Assembly (NCBI RefSeq): GCF_005222705.1 | Contig: NZ_STGF01000021.1 | Location: forward strand, 59,104 to 123,103 | Length of the DNA stretch: 64,000 bases | DNA from: Paenibacillus sp. SY21-1 | GTDB taxonomy: Bacteria > Bacillota > Bacilli > Paenibacillales > Paenibacillaceae | Reading direction: 5' to 3' | Shown here: positions 8,036 to 16,635 of the stretch, piece after piece | How the letters are laid out: each line of letters begins with the position of its first letter | Position numbering within the stretch: the stretch's first letter is position 1 | Program-made: the position numbers and the translations under genes | Notes under the pieces: generated by a model | The model's database searches: none | The model's input: the letters and a program-made list of their open reading frames with translations, nothing else | Told to the model about the DNA's origin: nothing

Positions 8036-8104
8036 GAAACCACGCAAGCCGCTCTTGTTCCTATTATGGGAATGGGGAGCGGTTTGAGTGGTTTCTTTTT
8101 GTTT
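8036..8104 (+). promoter_or_regulatory. GlpP-responsive leader terminator of glpD
   Basis: GAAACCAC (8036-8043) pairs with GTGGTTTC (8088-8095); inside it CCGCTC (8049-8054) pairs with GAGCGG (8077-8082), and the top is closed by TTCC/GGGAA. A T-run (8096-8100) follows directly. A TATACT at 7998-8003 may be the -10 of a separate glpD promoter. The hairpin precedes the glpD ribosome site by about 30 bases, the arrangement that GlpP antiterminates in Bacillus. Confidence 0.85.
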
Positions 8105-8144
8105 GGGGAAAAATGATACTGAAATAGCTGGGGAGGCTGGCAAC

Positions 8145-9827
8145 ATGAGAGAACAAAACAGCAAACGGACGACGGACTTTGGCGCAATGGAGCGGATCGG
8201 GCTTCTGGAGCAAATGCAAGGGACGCAGCTTGATGTGCTTATAATCGGCGGCGGCATTACGGGAGCGGGAATTGCGCTGGACGCCGCAGCGCGGGGGATG
8301 AAGGTCGGACTGGTGGATATGCAGGACTTTGCGGCAGGAACCTCCAGCCGCTCCACTAAGCTGGTGCATGGCGGGCTTCGTTATTTGAAGCAGCTGGAAA
8401 TCGGCGTCGTCGCCGAGGTAGGCAAGGAGCGTGCGATCGTATACGAGAACGGACCGCATGTCACGACTCCGGAATGGATGCTGCTTCCGCTCTACAAGGG
8501 AGGCTCGTTCGGCAAGTTTTCAACCTCCATCGGCTTGCGTCTATACGATTATCTGGCCGGCGTAAAACGCAAGGAGCGCCGCAAAATGTTAAGCGTTGCA
8601 GAGACGCTGGCCAAGGAGCCTTTGCTTAAGCGCGACGGCATGAAGGGCGGAGGCTACTATGTCGAATACCGGACCGACGATGCGCGGCTTACGATTGAAG
8701 TCATGAAAAAAGCGGTCGAAATCGGCGCTCTCGCGGTCAATTATGCCAAAGTGGAGAAGCTGCTGAATGGAGAAGGCGGGAAGCTTGCGGGTGTAGCCGT
8801 GCAGGATAGAATCGGCGGCGGCACATACACAATTAAAGCGACCAAAGTTATAAACGCTACGGGGCCGTGGGTCGATGAGCTGCGCGATATGGACGGCTCG
8901 AAGTCCGGAAAAACGCTGCGGCTGACCAAAGGGGTACATCTTGTTTTTGATCAAAGCCGGTTCCCGCTGCGCCAGGCCGTTTATTTCGACACGCCGGACG
9001 GACGGATGGTTTTTGCGATTCCGCGTGACGGCAAAACCTACTTCGGAACGACAGATACGAATTACAAAGGCGACACGGTTAATCCGACTATGACGCTGGA
9101 GGATCGGGAATATCTATTGAAAGCAGCGAACTTCATGTTCCCCGAGCAAAAGCTGACCCCTGCCGACGTGGAATCCAGCTGGGCAGGCTTGCGTCCGCTT
9201 ATTCAGCAAGAGGGCAAGTCGCCATCGGAAATTTCCCGCCGCGATGAAATTTTTGTATCGCCGTCCGGCTTAATCTCGATTGCAGGCGGTAAGCTGACCG
9301 GTTATCGAAAAATGGCGGAAACCGTCGTGGACAAAGTGATCGAGCTGCTTCGGTCGGAAGGCGGCCGAGCGTTCGGCGCCAGCACATCGCGCAACATACC
9401 GATGTCCGGAGGCGATGTAGGAGGCTCATCCGCATTCGAGGGATTTGTTCGTAAAACGGCGGAAGAGGGGACTCGCGCAGGGCTGGATCGCGAAGCTGCG
9501 GCTTTCCTGGCGCAGCGATATGGCTCCAACGCAGGGAAGCTGTTCGCTATGGCGGCAGCCCAGCCCCAGTGGGCGGCGGAAAGCGGTTTGCCGCTTGCGC
9601 TGGCGCTACAATTGCGCTATGCCATTGAGCAGGAGATGAGCGTAAAGCCGGTAGACTTTTTCATTCGCCGCACTGGCGATTTGTTCTTCCACATCTCTGA
9701 GGTGCAGAGATGGAAGGAGCCGGTAATTGCGGCTATGGCGCTGTGGCTTGGCTGGAGCCAGGAGCAGCGGGCCGAATATGCGGAGGAACTGGAGCGCAAG
9801 CTTTCGGAAGCTGTCAAACCACAGTAA
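8145..9827 (+). CDS. glpD: Aerobic glycerol-3-phosphate dehydrogenase GlpD
   Basis: A 560-residue FAD flavoprotein that oxidises sn-glycerol-3-phosphate to dihydroxyacetone phosphate and feeds electrons to menaquinone at the membrane. The dinucleotide fold GGGITGAG is at residues 35-42, followed by the family motif GTSSRSTKLVHGGLRYL; the DAO C-terminal domain fills the second half. An open frame reaches back to 8088 but runs through the leader terminator; the ATG at 8145 with GGGGAGG upstream gives the normal family length. It is the last gene of the glycerol operon and is followed by a terminator at 9996-10037. Confidence 0.96.
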   Translation: MREQNSKRTTDFGAMERIGLLEQMQGTQLDVLIIGGGITGAGIALDAAARGMKVGLVDMQDFAAGTSSRSTKLVHGGLRYLKQLEIGVVAEVGKERAIVYENGPHVTTPEWMLLPLYKGGSFGKFSTSIGLRLYDYLAGVKRKERRKMLSVAETLAKEPLLKRDGMKGGGYYVEYRTDDARLTIEVMKKAVEIGALAVNYAKVEKLLNGEGGKLAGVAVQDRIGGGTYTIKATKVINATGPWVDELRDMDGSKSGKTLRLTKGVHLVFDQSRFPLRQAVYFDTPDGRMVFAIPRDGKTYFGTTDTNYKGDTVNPTMTLEDREYLLKAANFMFPEQKLTPADVESSWAGLRPLIQQEGKSPSEISRRDEIFVSPSGLISIAGGKLTGYRKMAETVVDKVIELLRSEGGRAFGASTSRNIPMSGGDVGGSSAFEGFVRKTAEEGTRAGLDREAAAFLAQRYGSNAGKLFAMAAAQPQWAAESGLPLALALQLRYAIEQEMSVKPVDFFIRRTGDLFFHISEVQRWKEPVIAAMALWLGWSQEQRAEYAEELERKLSEAVKPQ

Positions 9828-9844
9828 GCTGTCAAACCGGAGTA
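9809..9844 (+). repeat. 18-bp tandem duplication across the glpD stop codon
   Basis: Units 9809-9826 and 9827-9844 share AGCTGTCAAACC and AGTA and differ at two bases. The glpD TAA (9825-9827) lies at the junction, so the second copy is untranslated. Confidence 0.8.
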
Positions 9845-9995
9845 AGCAGACGGTCTGCAGCAAGCTTAACCTCTGTTCAGGTGGTTAGGTTGCCGCCCCC
9901 TCTTTGAAGAGCGCGGCCTGATCGAGTTAAAAAATCAGGGGTTGCCGCAATCTATGGCGCATCCCCGCTATACGGAAGATTGGAAATGGATATTG

Positions 9996-10037
9996 CCCCG
10001 CATCCCCGGCTTTTGGCCCAGGGTGCGGGGTTGTTTT
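9996..10037 (+). terminator. Rho-independent terminator downstream of glpD
   Basis: CCCCGCATCCC (9996-10006) pairs, with one bulge, with GGGTGCGGGG (10021-10030), followed by TTGTTTT. The 168 bases between the glpD stop and this hairpin hold only the short tandem repeat. Confidence 0.75.
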
Positions 10038-10110
10038 GTAAGTGTTGAAGCACGGCAGTGCCAATGGAGGGGGATGTTCGGCTTGTTCAAGTATGAATTC
10101 AAGGATATAG

Positions 10111-10162
10111 TTGCCAAATGCTCACACATTGAATATAATACATATGAGCATGTATTCATATG
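10111..10162 (+). promoter_or_regulatory. Sigma-A promoter with ArsR/CzrA-type operator for the metal exporter
   Basis: TTGCCA (10111-10116), 17 bases, TATAAT (10134-10139). Immediately downstream, 10141-10162 is a 22-bp inverted repeat with arms CATATGA and TCATATG around GCATGTAT. This matches the form of CzrA/CadC-type ArsR-family operators, which repress zinc, cobalt or cadmium exporters until metal binds. No ArsR gene is in the window. Confidence 0.75.
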
Positions 10163-10216
10163 TTTATCCATTACACCAGCAATTCCGCAAGCGGAGCAGG
10201 GGAAGGCGGCGATGAA

Positions 10217-11317
10217 ATGAACAAGTCCGAGGACAGCAAGCATAAACATGACGGACACAGCTGTAACGACCATAAGCACGAGCACGGGGCTCAAGAAGCC
10301 TCAAACGGGGATGTTGTGCATAGCGGCAAGCATGGCCATCCCGCACATTCGCACGACCAGCAAAGCCATCAGGGCCATTCTCACTCTCATGGTCATTCTC
10401 ATGGCCACAGTCATGGTCACGCTCATGGGCATGGCCATCACCATCATGGACCCAATAATAAAACGGGCTTGTTGATCGCGCTAGTCATTACGGCGAGCAT
10501 CATGATTCTGGAGTTTGTAGGCGGACTCGTAACCAATTCGCTTGCGCTTTTGTCGGATTCGGGCCACATGCTTAGCGATGCGGGCGCTCTCGCGCTAAGC
10601 TTGGCGGCCATGTGGTTTGCGGCAAAGCCTGCATCCAAGAGCAGAACATACGGCTTTCATCGCTTCGAGATTTTGGCGGCGTTGCTGAACGGAGTTGCCT
10701 TGTTTGTCATTGCGGCCTTCATCGTAGCGGAGGCGGTCAAGCGCTTTGCCGAGCCTCCGACTGTGGCTAGCGGTTCGATGATGGTTATTGCGGTCATCGG
10801 CTTGCTTGCCAATCTGGCAAGCGCATGGTTTCTTTTGCGCAAAGCGGACGTGAAGGACAATCTGAATGTTCGAAGCGCTTATCTGCACGTGCTTGGAGAT
10901 GCCCTCGGCTCCGTAGGGGCCATTGTGGCGGGCATACTTATGTCCTTATTCTCCTGGTACATTGCTGATCCCATCATCAGTGTTGTTGTGGCTTTGCTCA
11001 TTCTCAAAAGCGCCTGGGGCATTATCAAGTCAACGGTTCATATTCTGATGGAGGGAACGCCATATGGAATAGATACGGATCGGGTGAAGGAGGCCATGCT
11101 GCGCATTGAAGGGGTAAAGGATGTTCACGATCTTCACATTTGGACGATTACTTCAGGGCTCGACGCCTTGAGCTGCCATCTGCTTATCGATGACGAGGCG
11201 GACAGTCAGCAGATTCTGCAGCAGGCGATCCGTCAAATGGCTGACGATTTCCATATTGAGCATACGACCATTCAAATTGAAAAATCCGGGCTTAGCCATG
11301 CCGCGTTGAAGGTGTGA
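10217..11317 (+). CDS. Cation diffusion facilitator (zinc/cadmium/cobalt efflux), CzcD-like
   Basis: A 366-residue CDF transporter exchanging Zn2+ (or Cd2+, Co2+) for protons across the cytoplasmic membrane. Residues 1-80 form an unusually long His-rich cytosolic tail with repeated His-Ser-His and His-Gly-His units, likely metal-buffering. Six membrane helices follow, with the transport-site motif LLSDSGHMLSDAGAL (HxxxD) in helix two and a matching HVLGDALGS in helix five. The C-terminal ferredoxin-like domain contains VHDLHIWTITSG. An in-frame ATG at 10160 sits inside the operator; the start at 10217 with AGGGGAAGG upstream is preferred. A CzrA-like operator directly precedes it. Confidence 0.93.
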   Translation: MNKSEDSKHKHDGHSCNDHKHEHGAQEASNGDVVHSGKHGHPAHSHDQQSHQGHSHSHGHSHGHSHGHAHGHGHHHHGPNNKTGLLIALVITASIMILEFVGGLVTNSLALLSDSGHMLSDAGALALSLAAMWFAAKPASKSRTYGFHRFEILAALLNGVALFVIAAFIVAEAVKRFAEPPTVASGSMMVIAVIGLLANLASAWFLLRKADVKDNLNVRSAYLHVLGDALGSVGAIVAGILMSLFSWYIADPIISVVVALLILKSAWGIIKSTVHILMEGTPYGIDTDRVKEAMLRIEGVKDVHDLHIWTITSGLDALSCHLLIDDEADSQQILQQAIRQMADDFHIEHTTIQIEKSGLSHAALKV

Positions 11318-11368
11318 AAGTTGCTCTTCTGAACATGCTATAATGGGATGGACGGGAGAGTGGCGGCG

Positions 11369-12181
11369 ATGAGCTTTTCATTTGATCATTTGGCCAAGGC
11401 ATTTGCGGATCAATCTATTGCATTGTATGATTTTTATCGTACTCGTCTTGAGCCGAATATGCATTACCACGGTCACAGGGATCGGCCGACACAAAAATGC
11501 GGCATTATCATCGGCATGCAGGGAAGCGCGGATTTTATTTTTAATCGCCAGCGGATCGTTCACATGTTGCCAGGCAAAACGATGCTCGGCGGCTATAATC
11601 AGCATCTGGAGCTCAAGACGGGCGAGGAAGGCTTTGACTATTGCCTCCTCCATTATATGCCGCTCCATCCGGAGGCGGAGGGAGCGGAGCAGCTACTGGC
11701 GATAACAGAATTTAATCCGATTCATGACGCGATCCTGCTTACGCTTGCAGAACAGCTTCAGAAGGCTTCAGCAGTACCTGGCAATATGGGGCAGTTGGAG
11801 AAGAAGTCGGCGTTCTATCGTTTGCTCCATTTTGTCCTGCATGCTGAGTATCATCATCAGAACAAGGAAATTTATCCGATCATGGATGAGACGATTGCAT
11901 ATATTCAAACTTATTATATGGAGACGCTGACGCTGGAGGATTTGGCAAGCCGTTATCAGATGAAGGCAAAATATTTTTCGCATCTGTTTCATAAATACGT
12001 AGGCACAAGTCCGATTGATTATTTGATTGGGTACAGAATGGACAGGGCGCATGAAATGCTGATGACCGGTCGTTTTACCGTAGCTGAGGTGGCGCAAAAT
12101 GTAGGGTATCGCGATGCGTATTATTTTAGCCGACTGTTCAAAAAGCATAAAGGAATGCCGCCCAGCAAGGTGCAAATGTAG
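11369..12181 (+). CDS. AraC-family regulator, probably of siderophore uptake (Btr-like)
   Basis: A 270-residue AraC/XylS regulator: an N-terminal cupin-like sensor (about 1-170) and two C-terminal helix-turn-helix motifs (about 180-270; LTLEDLASRYQMKAKYFSHLF and FTVAEVAQNVGYRDAYYFSRLF are the recognition regions). An ATG at 11348 is in frame, but GGGAGAG is correctly spaced for the ATG at 11369. The next gene, 130 bases on, is a siderophore-binding lipoprotein under a Fur box. By analogy with B. subtilis Btr, which activates bacillibactin uptake when it binds the siderophore, this is likely its activator; that link is inferred from position only. Confidence 0.88.
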   Translation: MSFSFDHLAKAFADQSIALYDFYRTRLEPNMHYHGHRDRPTQKCGIIIGMQGSADFIFNRQRIVHMLPGKTMLGGYNQHLELKTGEEGFDYCLLHYMPLHPEAEGAEQLLAITEFNPIHDAILLTLAEQLQKASAVPGNMGQLEKKSAFYRLLHFVLHAEYHHQNKEIYPIMDETIAYIQTYYMETLTLEDLASRYQMKAKYFSHLFHKYVGTSPIDYLIGYRMDRAHEMLMTGRFTVAEVAQNVGYRDAYYFSRLFKKHKGMPPSKVQM

Positions 12182-12223
12182 CTGACGGGAAATTGTCCAT
12201 GCGGTTTGCAGCCATTTATCTAT

Positions 12224-12285
12224 TTGCATTCACGAGTAGAAATGGTATCTTTTTATTCGATAATGAGAATCGTTATCGAATAAAA
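12224..12285 (+). promoter_or_regulatory. Promoter with Fur box upstream of the siderophore-binding protein
   Basis: TTGCAT (12224-12229), 16 bases, TATCTT (12246-12251). The 19 bases at 12259-12277 agree with the classic Fur box GATAATGATAATCATTATC at 17 positions, within a longer inverted repeat with 9-base perfect arms ATTCGATAA / TTATCGAAT (12255-12281). Its position just after the -10 implies repression by Fur when iron is plentiful. Confidence 0.85.
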
Positions 12286-12311
12286 AAGGTGAAAAGGGAA
12301 GGTACACACAC

Positions 12312-13328
12312 ATGAACAGACGGATTACGAAAATACTGCAGCTGGCATTGATCCTATGCCTTGCATTTGTAGTTGGGGCCTGCTCCTCCAGCGGGAATGG
12401 CGGGAATGCCGCCGGGACTGAAACGACAACGCCTCCGTCCGAAACGGCAGCGCCTGATACTGAAACGGCGAAGTTTCCGCGTACGATTAAAGATGCGACT
12501 GGAGAAGTTACGATTGAGAAGGAGCCACAGAAGGTGGCGGTCGTTCACTGGGGCTATACGGGAACGATCATCGTATTCGATATCCCGTCTTTGGCAATCG
12601 CCTTGCCCTTCACTGAAAAGCAGTCGGTTATGAACACGGAGCCATACAATTCTTATGCGGACAAGATCGGCGAGGTGGTCACGGTTGGAGAGAATACAGA
12701 GGTTAACCTGGAGGCGCTGCTTGATTACGGTCCGGATGTCATTATCGCGGGCAGCACGATTAATGAAAAAGTCATCGACCAATTGAAGCAAATTGCTACT
12801 ACCGTCGTCGTCGATGAGACGACAACGGATGTATTCTCGGATTGGAAGCCGGTCGTGACTAAGTTTGGCGAGATCTTAGGTCAGGAAGAGTTTGCCGCGG
12901 ATTATATTGCCGATTTCCAGAAGACAGTAGAGGATGCAAAGGCAAAATTGTCCGGGATTGAAGGCACTGTTGCCTTTACACAGGTCAGGGCTGATGTAGT
13001 ATGGCTTGTTGGAACCAACTACATGGACCGTTATTATTCTGAGCTGGGTCTGCAGCCGCTAGAAGGAGATATCGGTCAGGAGGGCGCGCAATTGTCGCTT
13101 GAAAGCTTGAGCGAGCTGAATCCCGACCACCTGTTCCTGGGCTATTTCAACCGGACGGATACCTCGTTAGGCGCAGCTACGGATGAATGGGAGAAAAGCG
13201 AAGTATGGAAGCAGCTTGATGCCGTCAAAAATAATAAGGTTTACGGAATTGACGGTTCCATAGCGCTGGGCTACGGCCCGCTTGCCCATGCTTACGGCAT
13301 TAAGGAAATCGTTAATGCGCTTCAATAA
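12312..13328 (+). CDS. Iron-siderophore ABC transporter substrate-binding lipoprotein
   Basis: A 338-residue class III (FecB/FhuD-like) binding protein. A lipoprotein signal with lipobox VGAC places the mature Cys near residue 24; a Thr/Ser/Glu-rich tether follows to about residue 55, then the two-lobed binding domain (TIKDATGEVTIEKEPQKVAV start, ALLDYGPDVIIAG in the first lobe). It captures ferric siderophore outside the membrane and hands it to a FecCD-type permease. No permease or ATPase gene follows; a terminator closes the unit, so the partners must be elsewhere. The Fur box in its promoter supports an iron role. Confidence 0.93.
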   Translation: MNRRITKILQLALILCLAFVVGACSSSGNGGNAAGTETTTPPSETAAPDTETAKFPRTIKDATGEVTIEKEPQKVAVVHWGYTGTIIVFDIPSLAIALPFTEKQSVMNTEPYNSYADKIGEVVTVGENTEVNLEALLDYGPDVIIAGSTINEKVIDQLKQIATTVVVDETTTDVFSDWKPVVTKFGEILGQEEFAADYIADFQKTVEDAKAKLSGIEGTVAFTQVRADVVWLVGTNYMDRYYSELGLQPLEGDIGQEGAQLSLESLSELNPDHLFLGYFNRTDTSLGAATDEWEKSEVWKQLDAVKNNKVYGIDGSIALGYGPLAHAYGIKEIVNALQ

Positions 13329-13372
13329 GACTAAGGCAATCAGCATCTAACGATAGAATTAGCTAGTCGGAC

Positions 13373-13419
13373 AAAAAACCTCTGAACCCTCTATATTTGA
13401 GCAGGTTCGGAGGTTTTTT
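13373..13419. terminator. Bidirectional terminator after the siderophore-binding gene
   Basis: A-run plus AACCTCTGAACC pairs with GGTTCGGAGGTT plus T-run (11 of 12 pairs), giving a terminator shape on both strands. It separates the plus-strand lipoprotein gene from the convergent ABC-2 exporter operon. Confidence 0.85.
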
Positions 13420-13501
13420 GCATGATGGCATTTTCATATCTTGATTACATTTGTAAGAATGATACCGAACCGGTAAGGAAATCGTCTTCCAAAAGATGAG
13501 G

Positions 13502-14626
13502 TTACCGCGTCTCGGCAATCGATTTCGTCCGGTACACTTGCGCGCCGGTCACGAAGGCGACGATGCCCCATAGCAGCATGATGCCTATACCGATCCAGAA
13601 GGAGGAGGATGCGGCGCTTGAGGCGTAAATCATGGCTTCGCGCATCCCGTCGACGAAATAGGTAAGCGGGAGCATGGCAGGAATCGTCTGCAGCCACTCC
13701 GGCAATGTCTCGATTGGAAAAAAGACGCCGCTGAGAAACATCATAAGCATGCTGGTAAGGTTGGCCATGCCCATATAGGCTTCCATCGTTTTGCTGAACG
13801 AGGAGAACAGATACCCCATTGCGTTGAAAACGAGGCTTCCCGCAAAAAAGACAATCAGCAGCGTAAACGGATTGATATGCAGATTGGCGCCAAAGCCAAG
13901 CACGCCGATCAGCGTCAGAATGACGATCTGCACAATGCCAAGCAAAAACCGCACCAGCAGACTGGCCAGGCCGTACAGTCCCATGTTGGCGGGCGTCATC
14001 CGAAGCCGCTTCATCAAACCGCGTTTGCGCATGTCGACCAGCTCCACCATGCCGAACAGTCCGCCTTGGGCGACAGACAGGCCGATCATGCCGGTCAACA
14101 GGAAATCCGCTGTGCTCAGGTTGTCTGCGCCGGAGGAGACCGAGCTCGTTTTTAGCGAGAATAGCGGCTCGGCGCCTGCCGCCTCCAGGTTCGCCTGCTG
14201 CGTCAATTTGTCCAGTATGCCGGCAATGGCCTGGGTAGACGCGCTCGTTTCATTTTCGCGGTTGACGATCAGCTCCAGCTCGGATATATCTCCAGGAGAG
14301 GGGAGGACGATCAGCGCTTGAATATCCTTTTGTTCAACGAGCTGTTTGCCATGCTCCAGACTGACAGGCTGCTCCTCCCCGAATTCCAGCACCGGAATTT
14401 GGCGGAGCTGGGCGAGCAGCATCGCCGATTCAGAGCCCGGTTGCGGCTCCGCGACGGCGATGGTTGCTTTAAAGCTGCTGCCGCCCGAACCCCCGCCGAA
14501 AATAATCATAAAAAAGACCATCAGCAAAACAGGAAAAAATATATTCCAGAACCAAACCTGCTTTTCACGAAACATCATTTTGATCTGGGCGACGAACATT
14601 TTCGAAAACTGTCTGGCGTTATTCAT
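13502..14626 (-). CDS. ABC-2 type exporter permease
   Basis: A 374-residue membrane subunit of an ABC-2 exporter (YhaP/NatB/YbhR-like). It has one N-terminal helix (about residues 23-45), a large extracytoplasmic segment (about 50-170) and a C-terminal bundle of five or six helices. The C-terminal half keeps the family pattern of KRGLMKRLRMTP before a helix and LPLTYFVDGMRE near residue 325. Its ATG at 14626 overlaps the stop of the upstream ATPase gene as TAATG, so the two are translationally coupled. An alternative GTG at 14638 lies within the ribosome site. The substrate is unknown; drugs, lipids or peptides are all possible for this family. Confidence 0.9.
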   Translation of the reverse strand: MNNARQFSKMFVAQIKMMFREKQVWFWNIFFPVLLMVFFMIIFGGGSGGSSFKATIAVAEPQPGSESAMLLAQLRQIPVLEFGEEQPVSLEHGKQLVEQKDIQALIVLPSPGDISELELIVNRENETSASTQAIAGILDKLTQQANLEAAGAEPLFSLKTSSVSSGADNLSTADFLLTGMIGLSVAQGGLFGMVELVDMRKRGLMKRLRMTPANMGLYGLASLLVRFLLGIVQIVILTLIGVLGFGANLHINPFTLLIVFFAGSLVFNAMGYLFSSFSKTMEAYMGMANLTSMLMMFLSGVFFPIETLPEWLQTIPAMLPLTYFVDGMREAMIYASSAASSSFWIGIGIMLLWGIVAFVTGAQVYRTKSIAETR

Positions 14627-15555
14627 TAGTCCCTCCACTCCTTACCCGTAAAGGCAATAAATACGTCCTCCAGCGACATCTCCCGAATCGATATTTGTTC
14701 AACCCGATAGCCGCGTTCCTTCGTGAATCCGAACAGCACGTAAAGCGTTTCCTCCGGCTGGGTCGTCCACAGCTTGAGCGAGGCGCCCTCGCGCTCCGTG
14801 CGCGTCACCGTCTCCTGCCGCAAAGCGGCTTGCTCGGTTGCGGAGGCGGCTTGCTCTCCATCCATCAGCGCCAGCCTGACCTCCCGTTCCTTTGTCAGCC
14901 GATCGATTAGCGCGGCCGGCGTATCCATCGTCACGATTTTGCCTTGATCAACAATACAGACGCGATCGCTCAGCTTCTCTGCCTCCTCCATGTAATGCGT
15001 AGTTAATATCGTCGTTTTTCCAAGCTCCTTGAGCTTCAGAATAATATCCCATATGTTGCGCCGCGCCTGCGGATCAAGCCCCGTAGTCGGTTCATCGAGA
15101 AAAATAATATCGGGATCGTTCACCATCGCAAGGCCGATTGCCAGTCGCTGCTTCTGCCCCCCGGACAGCTTTTTTACGTATTTATGCTGCTGCTCGGTCA
15201 GGTTGATCATCTCGAGCACCTCTGCCGTCGGCCTCGAATGGGGATAGAAGGTGGCAAACAGCTCCAGATTTTCTTTCACTGTCAGCATATCGAACAGGGC
15301 GCTGGCCTGTGGCTGAACGCCGATCGATATTTTGATCTGCTCGCTGTTTTTCGCCCAGTTAAGCGGACCAAAGCTGATCGTGCCCGAGTCCGGGGTGACA
15401 AGTCCTTCAATCATTTCGAGCGTCGTAGTTTTGCCAGCTCCGTTGGGCCCGATAATCGTAAACACTTCGCCCGGCTCCACAGCAAAGCTGATATCCTCGA
15501 CCGCGGTCACGGAGCCATAACGTTTTTGCAAGCTGCGAACTTCCAATACCGGCAT
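14626..15555 (-). CDS. ABC exporter ATP-binding subunit
   Basis: A 309-residue ATPase partner of the permease that follows. Walker A GPNGAGKTT is at residues 36-44, the signature LSGGQKQR at 130-137 and Walker B with DEPTTGLD at 150-162, then the H-loop TTHYM. About 80 C-terminal residues form the extra regulatory domain common in DrrA/NatA-like exporters. The start is set by AAGGGAGG before ATG 15555; an open frame continues 114 codons further upstream, but with no ribosome site and no family similarity, through a non-coding region. Confidence 0.92.
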   Translation of the reverse strand: MPVLEVRSLQKRYGSVTAVEDISFAVEPGEVFTIIGPNGAGKTTTLEMIEGLVTPDSGTISFGPLNWAKNSEQIKISIGVQPQASALFDMLTVKENLELFATFYPHSRPTAEVLEMINLTEQQHKYVKKLSGGQKQRLAIGLAMVNDPDIIFLDEPTTGLDPQARRNIWDIILKLKELGKTTILTTHYMEEAEKLSDRVCIVDQGKIVTMDTPAALIDRLTKEREVRLALMDGEQAASATEQAALRQETVTRTEREGASLKLWTTQPEETLYVLFGFTKERGYRVEQISIREMSLEDVFIAFTGKEWRD

Positions 15556-15808
15556 GAACGTACCTCCCTTATGCATTTGTTTGTATTGTATTACAGACGG
15601 GAGGGATGACGGGAGGGCCCAGCGTCCGCTTTTGTCTCCGTCTGGAGACGGAGGGCGGAGGGGAGGCGGGTATCCCGAGAAAAGAGTTACGGGCAAGCGC
15701 TGTCGCTCAAGCATGCCGTTACGAAGGGGGCCTGCCGTAGCAGCAGCGCTTGCGCTGCTCAACGGTGACGCAAGGATGGGGAGGTTATCGGGGATTCTGC
15801 GCCAAAAT

Positions 15809-15849
15809 ACACGAAGCGCATCGGTCAGATCGACCGTTGCGCTTCGTGT
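15809..15849 (-). terminator. Terminator-like hairpin downstream of pspA
   Basis: ACACGAAGCGC and GCGCTTCGTGT form an 11-bp stem with an inner CGGT/ACCG pair. On the minus strand it is followed by ATTTTGG, a weak T-tract. It lies 28 bases beyond the pspA stop. The 250 bases between it and the ABC ATPase start hold no gene I can support. Confidence 0.7.
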
Positions 15850-15877
15850 TGGACATGCATCTATGTTAAAGCCGCTT

Positions 15878-16567
15878 TTACTGCTTGTTTTTGTCAAGCA
15901 GTTGCTGAAGCTGCTCTTCGATTAACGCATTTCTTTCATTAGCTTGCGGGTTGGTCGCGCTCGCGCTGGTTGCCCCGTAGGCTGGCTGCTGGCTGCGCGC
16001 CAGCTCGGAGCGGGCTTCCCACTCCATTACCTTCTGCTCCATGCGCTCAAAGCCTTTGACCGCTTCGCTGCCCCGCAGCGAAGCGTAACCGCCGCTTGCA
16101 TAGCCGCCGTTTACCGGCTGGACAGCTCCTGCGCGCTGCGCCCGTGCCGCCAGCTCCGTGCGCTTCGCCTGGAGCTGCTCCTTTTCCTCCTTCAGCGTTT
16201 CCACGCGCAGCTTCAGCTCTTGCGCGGCTTGCTGCGCAAGCTGCTGGAGCCTTGCCGTTTCCGCGGCCTGCTCCAGATAGAGCAGCTTCGCCTCCAGCGC
16301 GGTCCGCGCCTCGGCCTCGCGGCCAGCGACGGCGGCTTGCTCCGCCTTGCCCTCGTAGTGCTTCGCTTGCGCCTCCAGCTCGCTTGCTTTCGTCTGCAGC
16401 ACGCGCTCCTGCGCTTGCTGCTGCAGCTGGCCGCGTTCCGCAGCGGCGATCTCGTCCTCGAGATCGCGCAAATAGTGGTTCATCATCATAACCGGATTTT
16501 CCATTTTGTCCAGCATTTCATTTGCCGCCGCTCTTGTCATGTTAACGATACGTTGCAATACTCCCAT
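15878..16567 (-). CDS. pspA: PspA/IM30 (LiaH-like) membrane-stress protein
   Basis: A 229-residue coiled-coil protein of the PspA/IM30/LiaH family (ESCRT-III superfamily), which assembles on stressed cytoplasmic membranes. The N-terminal amphipathic helix (MGVLQRIVNMTRAAANEML) and the MENPVMMMNHYLRDLE segment are characteristic, followed by a Gln/Ala/Glu-rich coiled coil from about 30 to 150. The C-terminal third is a low-complexity Gly/Tyr/Ala stretch, then a short helical end. It lies 68 bases downstream of a pspC-like gene on the same strand, an association typical of envelope-stress modules. No Lia-type kinase is nearby. Confidence 0.92.
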   Translation of the reverse strand: MGVLQRIVNMTRAAANEMLDKMENPVMMMNHYLRDLEDEIAAAERGQLQQQAQERVLQTKASELEAQAKHYEGKAEQAAVAGREAEARTALEAKLLYLEQAAETARLQQLAQQAAQELKLRVETLKEEKEQLQAKRTELAARAQRAGAVQPVNGGYASGGYASLRGSEAVKGFERMEQKVMEWEARSELARSQQPAYGATSASATNPQANERNALIEEQLQQLLDKNKQ

Positions 16568-16635
16568 TGTATATCTCTCCTCTAAGTATGTTTTAGTTTA
16601 GCTAAATCAGCTTGGCGTCCCGTTCATTTCACGGG

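Noticed and set aside
8088..8144. Upstream extension of glpD to a GTG at 8088
   Set aside because: It would be translated from the leader terminator stem; GGGGAGG and normal family length support ATG 8145.
10370..10450. Short direct DNA repeats resembling a repeat array
   Set aside because: They are His-Ser and His-Gly codons of the metal-binding tail of the CDF exporter, not CRISPR or a DNA repeat element.
15556..15897. 114-codon upstream extension of the ABC ATPase, overlapping pspA
   Set aside because: It crosses the pspA terminator and overlaps the end of pspA; a perfect ribosome site at ATG 15555 gives the standard N-terminus.
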